The notes beneath the pieces were generated by a model, which saw nothing but the letters and a program-made list of their open reading frames with translations, ran no database searches and had not been told where the DNA came from. The position numbers and the translations under genes were made by a program. A stretch of 64,000 nt of DNA, taken from positions 3,303,501-3,367,500 of the forward strand of contig NZ_JBBOWX010000001.1 of assembly GCF_038007285.1 (NCBI RefSeq), written 5' to 3'. How positions within the stretch are numbered: the stretch's first letter is position 1; each line of letters starts with the position of its first letter. Source of the stretch: Sporosarcina sp. FSL K6-3457 (lineage in GTDB: Bacteria; Bacillota; Bacilli; Bacillales_A; Planococcaceae). Positions 29,676-37,928 of this stretch are shown in pieces.

Positions 29676-29760
29676 TTAGCCTCCGGCGGATGTCAGGGAT
29701 TTTGAATTATGTATTGCACAATTCAAAATCTCGACGTAATTACGCCGAGGCGCAATTGAT
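29676..29760 (+). repeat. Dispersed three-box hairpin element, copy C
   Basis: Directly behind rpmB the plus strand reads AGCCTCCGGCGGATGTCAGG, then a hairpin GATTTTGAATT/AATTCAAAATC, then TAATTACGCCGAGGCGCAATTG. The outer boxes match copies A and B, while the central stem differs in sequence but keeps its pairing. Orientation is again that of the gene in front. Confidence 0.7.
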
Positions 29761-29797
29761 TTCTAGCGTCTTTATACTAGATACGAACGGGAAATAA

Positions 29798-29833
29798 AAC
29801 ACCAGGCTGAATTGCTTCAGCCTGGTGTTTTTT
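29798..29833. terminator. Bidirectional terminator between rpmB and spoVM
   Basis: A perfect 14-bp stem AACACCAGGCTGAA/TTCAGCCTGGTGTT with a TTGC loop, followed by a T run on the plus strand and by TTTTATTT on the minus strand. The spoVM stop codon (29817-29819) lies inside it. Confidence 0.9.
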
Positions 29834-29960
29834 CTTTTCTCTTTTTTTTAGGTTTGTTACTTGCAGTAGCTTTTGCCGGTTCCTCTTTTTGAAAGACAAC
29901 CAAGCACTTCCGAACGAAACCACTCACAACTTTTGGCATCGTAAATGTATAAACGCGCAA
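29817..29960 (-). CDS. spoVM: Stage V sporulation protein SpoVM
   Basis: A 47-codon gene with a TTG start, preceded by AAAGGAG at 7 bases. The product begins MRVYTFTMPKVVSGFVRKCL, which fits the SpoVM pattern (basic amphipathic helix, proline at residue 9, phenylalanine/valine-rich face). SpoVM recognises the convex forespore membrane and anchors the spore coat ATPase SpoIVA. The position between rpmB and thiN is that of spoVM in B. subtilis. Unlike the 26-residue B. subtilis protein, this one continues with a lysine/proline-rich tail (about residues 27-47), and its stop codon lies inside the rpmB terminator. It lies 13 bp behind thiN. Confidence 0.85.
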   Translation of the reverse strand: MRVYTFTMPKVVSGFVRKCLVVFQKEEPAKATASNKPKKKRKEKTPG

Positions 29961-29973
29961 TTCCCCACTCCTT

Positions 29974-30627
29974 TCAGGAATCTGAACTCCTTACCATTAA
30001 GCATATGCCCTGATGGAATGAGATAGTACAGACTTCTGCCGCGGTTTCATTACTCGTAAATCTCGTCATGCCTGTTTCTAGTCTAGCATCTAGTGTTTCG
30101 TATTTAAAACCAGTGAGTGTTAGACCTAAAACATCTCCACCAAAAGGAAAAAAAGATATGTAGGGGAAACGCTCATCACGTGCACACGCATGATTGCCTG
30201 TAGTAAGGATGGATAACTCATTTGTCGTATTGCGTATCGAAAATCGAATCTCTTTATGCTTCATCTGAAGCCGGTATAACAGGTGGAGAGCTGATTCCAT
30301 ATGATCCAGCCTTCCGCCCGTAACACCTGTTAAAATAACGCGTTCAGGGTTATATGTGAGCGCACAGTCAACCGCTAGCTCCGTGTCGGTTTCATTCTTC
30401 TCTGAACGAAACCGTCCAACCTTATGAACAGCCGCGACAATTTGATTGTATTCATTAATTGTTACTGAATCGAAATCACCGACAGCTTCATGCGGAGTAA
30501 TCCCTTGTTGCAACAGGTGTAAGGCTCCTCTGTCCGCGCCGATGAATACCGTGTCCTCTTGCAAAAATTCCTTCATATCCACAATTTCCGAGTGAGGCCC
30601 TCCCGCACAAATGACGGCAACTGTCAT
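29974..30627 (-). CDS. thiN: Thiamine pyrophosphokinase
   Basis: Transfers pyrophosphate from ATP to thiamine. The 217-residue protein has the family motifs IGADRGALHLLQQGITPHEAVGDFDS and LTGVTGGRLDHMESALHLL, plus a C-terminal beta domain. It overlaps rpe by 4 bp and is followed closely by spoVM. Confidence 0.95.
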   Translation of the reverse strand: MTVAVICAGGPHSEIVDMKEFLQEDTVFIGADRGALHLLQQGITPHEAVGDFDSVTINEYNQIVAAVHKVGRFRSEKNETDTELAVDCALTYNPERVILTGVTGGRLDHMESALHLLYRLQMKHKEIRFSIRNTTNELSILTTGNHACARDERFPYISFFPFGGDVLGLTLTGFKYETLDARLETGMTRFTSNETAAEVCTISFHQGICLMVRSSDS

Positions 30628-31292
30628 TTTCTTAGCGCACCTTCACCCGCTAACTTGATGCGCTGTAGAGCTGCCGCACGGTCAGGCGCATTAAAGACAG
30701 CCGATCCCGCAACAAGAATGGTTGCTCCCGCTTCGACACATGGAATAATCGTTTCTTCATTAACACCGCCATCGATTTCAATTTCAATCGACAAATTACG
30801 CTCACGAATAATATCCGCTAATTGTTTTACTTTCGGAAGGACGGAATGGATGAATTTCTGACCGCCGAATCCTGGATTCACCGTCATAAACAACACCATG
30901 TCTACTTCTTCAAGAACATGTTGAATCGTTTCAATTGGTGTATGTGGATTCAATACGACACCCGAGTTGACGCCTAGCGATTTTATGAATTGCAGTGTGC
31001 GGTGTAAATGCGGACACGCTTCCACATGAACCGTGATGTAATCTGCTCCCGCTTTCGCAAATTGCTCAATATACGCGTCAGGGTTACTAATCATCAAGTG
31101 AACATCTAACGGTAATTTTGTTACCGGTCTAAGTGCCTCTACAACAATTGGCCCCATTGTAATATTTGGAACAAAATGGCCGTCCATGACATCGATATGA
31201 ATCAGCTCTGCTCCTGCTGCTTCTACTTCTCTTACCTCGTCAGCAAGTTTTGAAAAGTCTGCTGCTAAAATGGAAGGTGCTATTTTAATCAT
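30624..31292 (-). CDS. rpe: Ribulose-phosphate 3-epimerase
   Basis: Pentose phosphate pathway TIM-barrel enzyme. The 222-residue protein has IAPSILAADFSKLADEV, the metal-site segment HIDVMDGHFVPNIT and the phosphate loop DGGVNEET. It overlaps rsgA by 8 bp and thiN by 4 bp, giving a tightly coupled run. Confidence 0.97.
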   Translation of the reverse strand: MIKIAPSILAADFSKLADEVREVEAAGAELIHIDVMDGHFVPNITMGPIVVEALRPVTKLPLDVHLMISNPDAYIEQFAKAGADYITVHVEACPHLHRTLQFIKSLGVNSGVVLNPHTPIETIQHVLEEVDMVLFMTVNPGFGGQKFIHSVLPKVKQLADIIRERNLSIEIEIDGGVNEETIIPCVEAGATILVAGSAVFNAPDRAAALQRIKLAGEGALRK

Positions 31293-32178
31293 GCTTGTCG
31301 TACCTCGGCTTCCTGTCTAATATTTCTTGCATAAATTGCAAGTAGTTTTCATAGCGGTGACGCGGCATTTCGCCCGCTTCCACCTGCTCTTTCACTGCAC
31401 ACTTAGGCTCTTTTACATGCAGACATCCTCGGAATTTACATAGCGCAGATAACTCATCCATATCCACAAAGTAATGGGATAATTGCTCCTTGTCAATATG
31501 ATCAAAATCGAGCGAGCTAAAGCCCGGCGTATCCGCAACAAGCCCCCCTGCAACCTCCAGCAACTCGACATGTCGTGTCGTATGCTTCCCACGACCAAGT
31601 GCTTCTGAAATCTCACCGGTTTTTAATGCAAGCATCGGCAACACTGTATTTAATAAAGTCGATTTACCAACACCTGACTGCCCCGCCAAAACGGTTGTTT
31701 TGCCTTCTAAATAAGGTCGAAGCATTTCCGAAAGGGACTCATCATCAATAAAGGTTTCTATCACATCATACCCGATTTTTTCATAGTAGGCTGCAGTTAC
31801 CGCGACATTTTTAAGTTCTTCCTCATCAGCAAGATCCTTTTTCGTCAAGCAAATCACCGGCTTTACGCCAAATGATTCAACGACTACAAGAAATCGATCC
31901 AGCAGATGCGGGCTAAATGTAGGCTCTACCATCGAAAAGACAAGTAGCGCCTGGTCAATATTCGAAATCGGCGGACGCACGAGCTCATTGCGACGCTCAT
32001 GAACAGCTGTAATGAGCGCATCATTATCACCGTCCGGCACATATGTGACAATATCTCCAACGAGAGGGTGGATACCACGTTTTCTGAACACCCCACGGCT
32101 CTTACATTGAATCAATTGCCCATCCTGTTCTACATAATAAAATCCGCTAATCGCTTTTCTAATTTGTCCCTCTGGCAT
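31285..32178 (-). CDS. rsgA: Small ribosomal subunit biogenesis GTPase RsgA
   Basis: Circularly permuted GTPase acting in late 30S maturation. The 297-residue protein has an N-terminal OB domain, TKKDL (G4), GQSGVGKSTLLNTVLP (G1), DTPG (G3) in permuted order, and a C-terminal zinc site CKFRGCLHVKEPKC. In relatives it is phosphorylated by the kinase encoded just upstream (prkC). It lies 14 bp behind prkC. Confidence 0.97.
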   Translation of the reverse strand: MPEGQIRKAISGFYYVEQDGQLIQCKSRGVFRKRGIHPLVGDIVTYVPDGDNDALITAVHERRNELVRPPISNIDQALLVFSMVEPTFSPHLLDRFLVVVESFGVKPVICLTKKDLADEEELKNVAVTAAYYEKIGYDVIETFIDDESLSEMLRPYLEGKTTVLAGQSGVGKSTLLNTVLPMLALKTGEISEALGRGKHTTRHVELLEVAGGLVADTPGFSSLDFDHIDKEQLSHYFVDMDELSALCKFRGCLHVKEPKCAVKEQVEAGEMPRHRYENYLQFMQEILDRKPRYDKHD

Positions 32179-32192
32179 CCAATACCTTCTTT

Positions 32193-34172
32193 CTATTGTT
32201 CGTCATTGTATTCGACTGATTCTTCAATAATAATATTGCCATCACGTGTAATCATATAAGCCCCAGACTGACCTTCTTCTAGTTCAATTTTAATCTGCTT
32301 CGTTGTATTCTCCATAATTGTGAAAACCTCTACGGGTTTAGCCATATTATTCGACTTATCTTGAACATAGATTTTAACCTCTTGTGGGACTAGTTCAGGT
32401 TCTATCCAATTGCCCTCTTCATCGACTTCGTACTCGTCAACCTCTTGAGGTGTATAGTCGATTGTAACCTTATAGTAAGTGGTCTTCATTGGCTTTTTCT
32501 CTTGGCCTTTCGACAAAGCAACTTCCACTTCGGCTCCCTTTTCCATATCAGCTCCCTGTCGAGGACTTTGTCTAATCACTTGCCCCGCAGGCACCGTGGC
32601 ATGATGCTCTTCTTTGACGGTAATCTTGAACCCAGTTGCCTTCATGTAGTCATTCAATGCTTGTTGATCGAGTCCTACTAGATTGTCAAGCTTTAGAAGT
32701 TCTTTCCCTTTACTAATCGTAAACAGTACGCTCGTTTCCTCTGGCACTACTTCAGTATCCGCTACCGGATCCTGTTCCAAAATGGTACCTGGTTCTTCAT
32801 CCGCAAATATTTCTTTAGGGTCAGCTACTTGAAAGCCTTGTTTCGACAAAAAGTCAGCCACTTGCTCATAGCCTTGCCCTCTATAATCATTAAGTGTAGT
32901 CATTTGTTTTCCTGTACTAATATATAAAGTAACCGAGGAACCGACCTCTTGGCTCTTTTCAGCTTCTGGGAGGGTGCGAATGACTTGCCCCTTGTCAAAT
33001 TCTTCCGATGGCTCTTCATTTCTTTCATCCACTTTAAAGCCTTTTTCCTCCAGCATCTCTATTGCTTTCGCTACTTCTTCCCCTGTTACATCTGGAATAG
33101 TCTCCATTTTAGGGCCTAATAGACTTGGCAACAGCAACAATAGAAGAGCTAGGATAACTGCCCCAGCAATTCCCCCGACGATGAAAGGCCATTTTTTGCG
33201 CTTTTTGACAGGTGCTTGAGGTGTTTCAACGACAACTGGCTCTATTTTTTGAACCTTTTCAACAACTTCAAATTTGGATACTTCTTTTACAATTGGAATA
33301 GCTTGTGTCCGATCATCATCAAATGGCACGCTAAATTTCGGTTCTGTTGCCCGTTCCGGTGATAATGCTGTCAGTAAATCATCATACATTTCATCCGCCG
33401 AACGATAACGATGCCCAGCGTCTTTTGTTGTCGCTTTCAAAATAATATTTTCAACACTTTGCGGAATGGACGGGAATAACTCCCGAACAGAAGGCGTTTC
33501 TTCCTGTAAATGCTTCAATGCAATCGCAACAGCTGTCTCCGCCGAAAACGGCAATTCACCCGTCAACAATTCATAAAAAACGATGCCTAGCGAATAAATA
33601 TCGGATTTCTTCGTCGCCATCCCACCGCGTGCTTGCTCAGGGGATAAATAGTGGACTGTACCAATGACTGAATTCGTTTTCGTATGTGCCGTTGCACTCA
33701 GTGCCATCGCAATTCCGAAATCGGTAATTTTCAAATTACCTTCTGCATCCATCAAAATATTTTGCGGCTTAATATCACGGTGAACAATACCATTATGATG
33801 GGCATTGGAAATAGCTGAAACGAGTTGCCGCATAATTGGCAATGCCTGTTTAGGCGCTAATGGACCGTTTGTTTGAATGAACTTCTTCAATGTCTGTCCC
33901 TCGACATACTCCATCACGAGATAAAGAAGTTCTCCTTCTTCCCCTACATCAAAAATATCGACGATGTGTGGATGCGTTAGACTTGTCGCAGAAAGTGCTT
34001 CCCGCTGAAATCTACGTTTCAGCTCTTCTTCATTAGCAAAATCATAGTTCAAAACTTTGATGGCCACATCTCGATTAAGAATCATGTCGTGCGCTAAATA
34101 GACTTTCGACATGCCTCCGTCACCAATACTTTTCAGTATCTCATAACGTTCTCCGATTCTACTTCCAATCAT
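32193..34172 (-). CDS. prkC: Serine/threonine protein kinase PrkC with PASTA domains
   Basis: Membrane kinase that senses muropeptides and controls spore germination and stationary-phase functions in relatives. The 659-residue protein has an N-terminal Hanks kinase domain (about 10-270) with catalytic Lys39 (VAIKVLNYD) and HRDIKPQNIL (Asp133), a basic juxtamembrane region, one membrane helix (about 329-352), three PASTA repeats (about 355-558, each starting near 'T/K-x-x-x-LxGxxxxxA'), and an acidic C-terminal extracellular part. Overlaps prpC by 4 bp. Confidence 0.97.
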   Translation of the reverse strand: MIGSRIGERYEILKSIGDGGMSKVYLAHDMILNRDVAIKVLNYDFANEEELKRRFQREALSATSLTHPHIVDIFDVGEEGELLYLVMEYVEGQTLKKFIQTNGPLAPKQALPIMRQLVSAISNAHHNGIVHRDIKPQNILMDAEGNLKITDFGIAMALSATAHTKTNSVIGTVHYLSPEQARGGMATKKSDIYSLGIVFYELLTGELPFSAETAVAIALKHLQEETPSVRELFPSIPQSVENIILKATTKDAGHRYRSADEMYDDLLTALSPERATEPKFSVPFDDDRTQAIPIVKEVSKFEVVEKVQKIEPVVVETPQAPVKKRKKWPFIVGGIAGAVILALLLLLLPSLLGPKMETIPDVTGEEVAKAIEMLEEKGFKVDERNEEPSEEFDKGQVIRTLPEAEKSQEVGSSVTLYISTGKQMTTLNDYRGQGYEQVADFLSKQGFQVADPKEIFADEEPGTILEQDPVADTEVVPEETSVLFTISKGKELLKLDNLVGLDQQALNDYMKATGFKITVKEEHHATVPAGQVIRQSPRQGADMEKGAEVEVALSKGQEKKPMKTTYYKVTIDYTPQEVDEYEVDEEGNWIEPELVPQEVKIYVQDKSNNMAKPVEVFTIMENTTKQIKIELEEGQSGAYMITRDGNIIIEESVEYNDEQ

Positions 34173-34927
34173 GGATGATTCACCTCCATTTTAGTAGAAT
34201 CAATCAAAATGACGGAGATATTATCTTCTCCTCCCATCTGATTTGCTAAATCTACTAGTTTTTTCACTTTGTCACGTAGTGTTGTATCAGCTAAAATAAC
34301 TTCTTGTATTAACTGCTCATCAACTTTATTGCTGAGACCATCTGTACATAATAATAAATAGGATTTATCATTCAATTCAATTGAATAATGATCAGGTTCA
34401 ATGGTCTTTTCAGAACCAATTGCTTTCATAATCCAATTTTTTTGAGGATGAACTGCTGCTTCTTCTTCAGTAATCTCCCCACTATCCAGTAGAACATTGA
34501 CATAGGAATGGTCACGTGTCACTTGAAGAATTCCATTATCATTGATGGCATAAACACGGCTATCACCTGTATGGGATATTAAACAGCTTTGCTCACGTAT
34601 AAGCGCCGCCTCTAATGTTGTGCCCATCCCTTTTAAATCCTCGTTTTCATTGGCTTCGTTATAGAGTAATCTGTTGACATGATTGACAACTTCTCGAAGC
34701 CATTCCGCCCAGTGCTGCTCTTCTTCGAAGCTGGTGCTGTCAAGCTTCATAAATTGTTCACCAATTACTTGAATGGCTGTCGAACTTGCATAATCGCCTC
34801 CGAGATGACCACCCATGCCATCTGCCATAACGGCAAGAATAATGCCATTTGGTAGTGTGAAGACGGCGGCACTGTCCTCATTGACTGTTCTTTTCCTACC
34901 TACGTCTGATAAGATTTCGAATTGCAA
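34169..34927 (-). CDS. prpC: PP2C-type protein phosphatase PrpC
   Basis: Dephosphorylates PrkC and its targets. The 252-residue protein has the metal-binding motifs ADGMGGHLGGDYAS, SHTGDSRVY, LLLCTDGLSNKV and GGEDNISVILID. It is coupled to prkC by an ATGA overlap. Upstream lies a 190-bp gap with a structured repeat instead of rlmN. Confidence 0.97.
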   Translation of the reverse strand: MQFEILSDVGRKRTVNEDSAAVFTLPNGIILAVMADGMGGHLGGDYASSTAIQVIGEQFMKLDSTSFEEEQHWAEWLREVVNHVNRLLYNEANENEDLKGMGTTLEAALIREQSCLISHTGDSRVYAINDNGILQVTRDHSYVNVLLDSGEITEEEAAVHPQKNWIMKAIGSEKTIEPDHYSIELNDKSYLLLCTDGLSNKVDEQLIQEVILADTTLRDKVKKLVDLANQMGGEDNISVILIDSTKMEVNHP

Positions 34928-34999
34928 CGTCCATCCCCCCTTGGTTGTTTCGAGTTCTCTGCGAAATTAAGTGATTCCATTGAAATTCGCTCGACGCTT

Positions 35000-35078
35000 G
35001 GGGATGCCTCCCGCGATAAGCCGGCCAGAAAACCACTGGCAGTCTTATCGCTTCGGCGACCCCAGTAAGGCGCCTTCG
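35000..35078 (-). repeat. 79-nt structured repeat, copy D
   Basis: On the minus strand, behind rsmB, the element runs from CGAAGGCG to GGGAGGCATCCCC. It contains the stem GCGATAAG/CTTATCGC, an inner GCCA/TGGC, and an outer GGGG..GCC/GGC..CCCC, so it can fold into one long hairpin. A copy with four substitutions and one indel lies at 46898-46975. It fills most of the rsmB-prpC gap. Confidence 0.8.
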
Positions 35079-35119
35079 TTAGAAAATAATTACAAATCAA
35101 ACATTCAACATACTTAGTG

Positions 35120-36472
35120 TTATTTTTTACGGAAAGCGGCTACGAAGAATCCGTCGCTGCCGAAGTGTTGTGGTAGTACTTGGAGTGTGTTGTCTTCGAT
35201 TGCTAATTTGTCGATTTCATTCAACTGAGCCAATGGGATTTTTTCCATATCCGAATGGCGTGCCAAGAAACGTTCGACCATGCCACGGTTTTCCATATAC
35301 TCTACTGTACACGTACTATAGACGATGATGCCATCTGGTTTGATTAATTTACGTGCGGTGTCAAGTAGGTCTGATTGGATTTGTACGAGACCGTTGAAAT
35401 CAGCTTCCGTCTTATTGTACTTAATCTCAGGCTTCCTACGAATAACGCCTAGACCACTACATGGTGCGTCGACGAGAATGCGGTCGAAGGAAGCTGCCTC
35501 GTATAGCTCTGTCAGTTTTCGGCTATCGCCACTTTTCGCTTGAATGGATGTTAGGCCTAGTCGGTTAGCGTTGGCTTCTATAAGTGCCAGCTTATGTTCG
35601 TGGATATCATGCGCGAACACTTCGCCCGTATCGTTCATCTTCTCAGCAATATGTGTCGTTTTCCCTCCCGGTGCTGCACACATATCGAGTACTTTCATGC
35701 CGGGCTGGACATCTAATGCTAATACCGGAAGCATGGAGCTTTCATCTTGAATGGTAATCCAGCCCTTTTTAAAGGCATCTGTATTCGCCGGATTACTATT
35801 GATGGAAACGATACATTCTGGGACAACTTCACCTGTTCCCACTTCAATGCCCTCTGCTTCAAGTGAGGCAATCGCTTCAGCGACTGTTATTTTGGCTGTA
35901 TTGACACGAACCGTCATTGCAGGTGGATTATTGTTTTCGTGTGCCATAATCGCAGCTTCCTCTTCGCCAAATTGTTCACTCCAGCGCTTGATGAGCCATT
36001 CAGGGTGACTTGTTTCAATCGCTGTTTTTGCGATGCCATCCGACATATCATCCAACGAACGAACGCCTTTCCGTAAAACGGAACGAAGAATGCCGTTGAC
36101 CGTTGGTGCAATGCGTTTATGGCCGCGTCTTTTTGCAATTTCTACTGCTTCATGAACAACCGCATGTGGTGGAATTTTTGTTAAATAAACAATTTGATAC
36201 AGCGACATTCTAAGTAATTCTCGTACCCAGCCATCCAGTTTCCCACGGACAAAAGGTTCAAGATAATAGTCAAGCGCCATACGATGTTGCAATGTACCAT
36301 ATGTCAATTCCGTCAATAACCCGCGGTCTTTCGTTTCAATACCGTATTTCTCAATCGTTCGATGTAGCAATAGATTACTGTATGCTTGGTTATTATTGAT
36401 TTCCATTAAAATAGATAGTGCTGCGTCACGGACATTGCCGTTCCAGATTTTCTTTTTCGGTCTACTATTCAT
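35120..36472 (-). CDS. rsmB: 16S rRNA (cytosine967-C5)-methyltransferase
   Basis: Modifies C967 of 16S rRNA. The 450-residue protein has an N-terminal NusB-like domain (about 10-135) and a SAM methyltransferase domain with [35 protein letters not shown] and [13 protein letters not shown], including both conserved cysteines. It overlaps fmt by 4 bp. Confidence 0.97.
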   Translation of the reverse strand: MNSRPKKKIWNGNVRDAALSILMEINNNQAYSNLLLHRTIEKYGIETKDRGLLTELTYGTLQHRMALDYYLEPFVRGKLDGWVRELLRMSLYQIVYLTKIPPHAVVHEAVEIAKRRGHKRIAPTVNGILRSVLRKGVRSLDDMSDGIAKTAIETSHPEWLIKRWSEQFGEEEAAIMAHENNNPPAMTVRVNTAKITVAEAIASLEAEGIEVGTGEVVPECIVSINSNPANTDAFKKGWITIQDESSMLPVLALDVQPGMKVLDMCAAPGGKTTHIAEKMNDTGEVFAHDIHEHKLALIEANANRLGLTSIQAKSGDSRKLTELYEAASFDRILVDAPCSGLGVIRRKPEIKYNKTEADFNGLVQIQSDLLDTARKLIKPDGIIVYSTCTVEYMENRGMVERFLARHSDMEKIPLAQLNEIDKLAIEDNTLQVLPQHFGSDGFFVAAFRKK

Positions 36473-37410
36473 TCAAATCGGTCCCCTTCGTTCCATTTCG
36501 ATCCAGTTCCACGAACAAAAACATCTGCTGGCATCCGTTTTTTTCCGGCTGGTTGGAGATCCGTTATCGCAATCGCGACGTCGTCACCTGCTTTGACGAT
36601 AATTCGATCGGGTTCAATCTTAATAATTGTGCCTGGTTCTGCTTCTACTTGTGTAGCAACTTTTTCGCTCCACCATACTTTGACGTTCTCACCTTGAATC
36701 GTCGTATAAGCAACTGGCCATGGATGAAGTCCACGAACTTGATCATAGATGGCTTTACCGCCTTTTGACCAATCAATGCGTTCTTGTTCGCGAGAGATAT
36801 TGCGCGCAAATGTCACCAGTGATTCATCTTGGACCGTTTTGTTATTTGTGCCGTCTACTATAGAAGGAAGTGTTTCTTGTAAGAGCTTTGTTCCCGCCAC
36901 AGACAATTCCTCAAACAGCAGTCCCGTGTGGTCTGTATCTGCAATCGGCACAACGACTTGTGAAATGATATCGCCTGCATCTAATTTTTCAACCATATAC
37001 ATAATCGTCACACCTGTTTCTGTTTCCCCGTCCATAATCGACTGATGGATGGGTGCGCCGCCGCGATATTTTGGCAATAAAGAAGCATGGACATTAATGC
37101 AACCAAGCTTTGGTACTTCCAACAATTTCTTCGGTAAAATCTGACCAAAGGCTGCGGTGACGATAAGATCTGGTTTGAGTGCAATAATTTCTGCTAATTC
37201 ACTTGAGCCCGTTAATTTTTCAGGCTGAATAATCGGTAAGCCGAGTCGAAGTGCCTCTACTTTTACAGGTGGAGGCGTCAAAACACGTTTACGTCCAACT
37301 GGTCGATCGGGTTGCGTGACAACCGCCGAGATTGTATGACCTTCATTATGTAGCATCGTAAGTACTGACACTGAAAATTCAGGGGTTCCCATAAAGACGA
37401 TATTAGTCAT
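36469..37410 (-). CDS. fmt: Methionyl-tRNA formyltransferase
   Basis: Formylates initiator Met-tRNA. The 313-residue product has an N-terminal formyltransferase domain ([43 protein letters not shown]) and a C-terminal OB-like domain. The ATG at 37410 follows GAGGAGG and overlaps the def stop by 8 bp; a much longer frame upstream is only the other frame of def. Coupled with def, which removes the same formyl group. Confidence 0.97.
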   Translation of the reverse strand: MTNIVFMGTPEFSVSVLTMLHNEGHTISAVVTQPDRPVGRKRVLTPPPVKVEALRLGLPIIQPEKLTGSSELAEIIALKPDLIVTAAFGQILPKKLLEVPKLGCINVHASLLPKYRGGAPIHQSIMDGETETGVTIMYMVEKLDAGDIISQVVVPIADTDHTGLLFEELSVAGTKLLQETLPSIVDGTNNKTVQDESLVTFARNISREQERIDWSKGGKAIYDQVRGLHPWPVAYTTIQGENVKVWWSEKVATQVEAEPGTIIKIEPDRIIVKAGDDVAIAITDLQPAGKKRMPADVFVRGTGSKWNEGDRFE

Positions 37411-37909
37411 GGTCACTCGCCTCCTCTTCCTCATCCATTTCTTCGAATTCAGCTGGATCGACGATTCGGATAATTTTCGAATCGAATAACACACCATTCA
37501 AATGATCGACTTCATGAAGAATCGCTCTCGCTTCATAATCTTCCGCTTCAATTTCGTACAAGGAACCATCCCGCTCCTGTGCTTCCACACGGACAAAAAA
37601 CGGTCTTTCTACTTCGCCATATAAACCTGGGAAGCTAAGGCAGCCCTCAATTTCAACTTCAGAACCTCCGATAGCTGTCACAACAGGATTGACCATTTCA
37701 ATGACGTCCTGTCCTTCGCCCATATCAACAATGGCAACTCGTACTGCCTTGCCAATTTGTGGTGCGGCGAGTCCTACGCCATCCGCCGCGACCATCGTGT
37801 CATACATATCATCTAAAAGGTTTGCTAGCTTCTTATCAAATTTTACAACTTCTTCACACATTTGCTTAAGCACCGGTGCTGGATGCTCCACAATTTTACG
37901 TATTGCCAA
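37403..37909 (-). CDS. def: Peptide deformylase
   Basis: Removes N-formyl groups from new proteins; metalloenzyme. The 168-residue product has the three motifs [18 protein letters not shown] and HEVDHLNG (metal ligands Cys and two His). A TTG at 37909, giving [16 protein letters not shown], is chosen because AGAGGA lies about 7 bases upstream and relatives start there. An acidic C-terminal tail ([15 protein letters not shown]) overlaps the fmt start. Confidence 0.96.
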   Translation of the reverse strand: MAIRKIVEHPAPVLKQMCEEVVKFDKKLANLLDDMYDTMVAADGVGLAAPQIGKAVRVAIVDMGEGQDVIEMVNPVVTAIGGSEVEIEGCLSFPGLYGEVERPFFVRVEAQERDGSLYEIEAEDYEARAILHEVDHLNGVLFDSKIIRIVDPAEFEEMDEEEEASDHD

Positions 37910-37928
37910 TTCAATTCCTCTTTTCACT

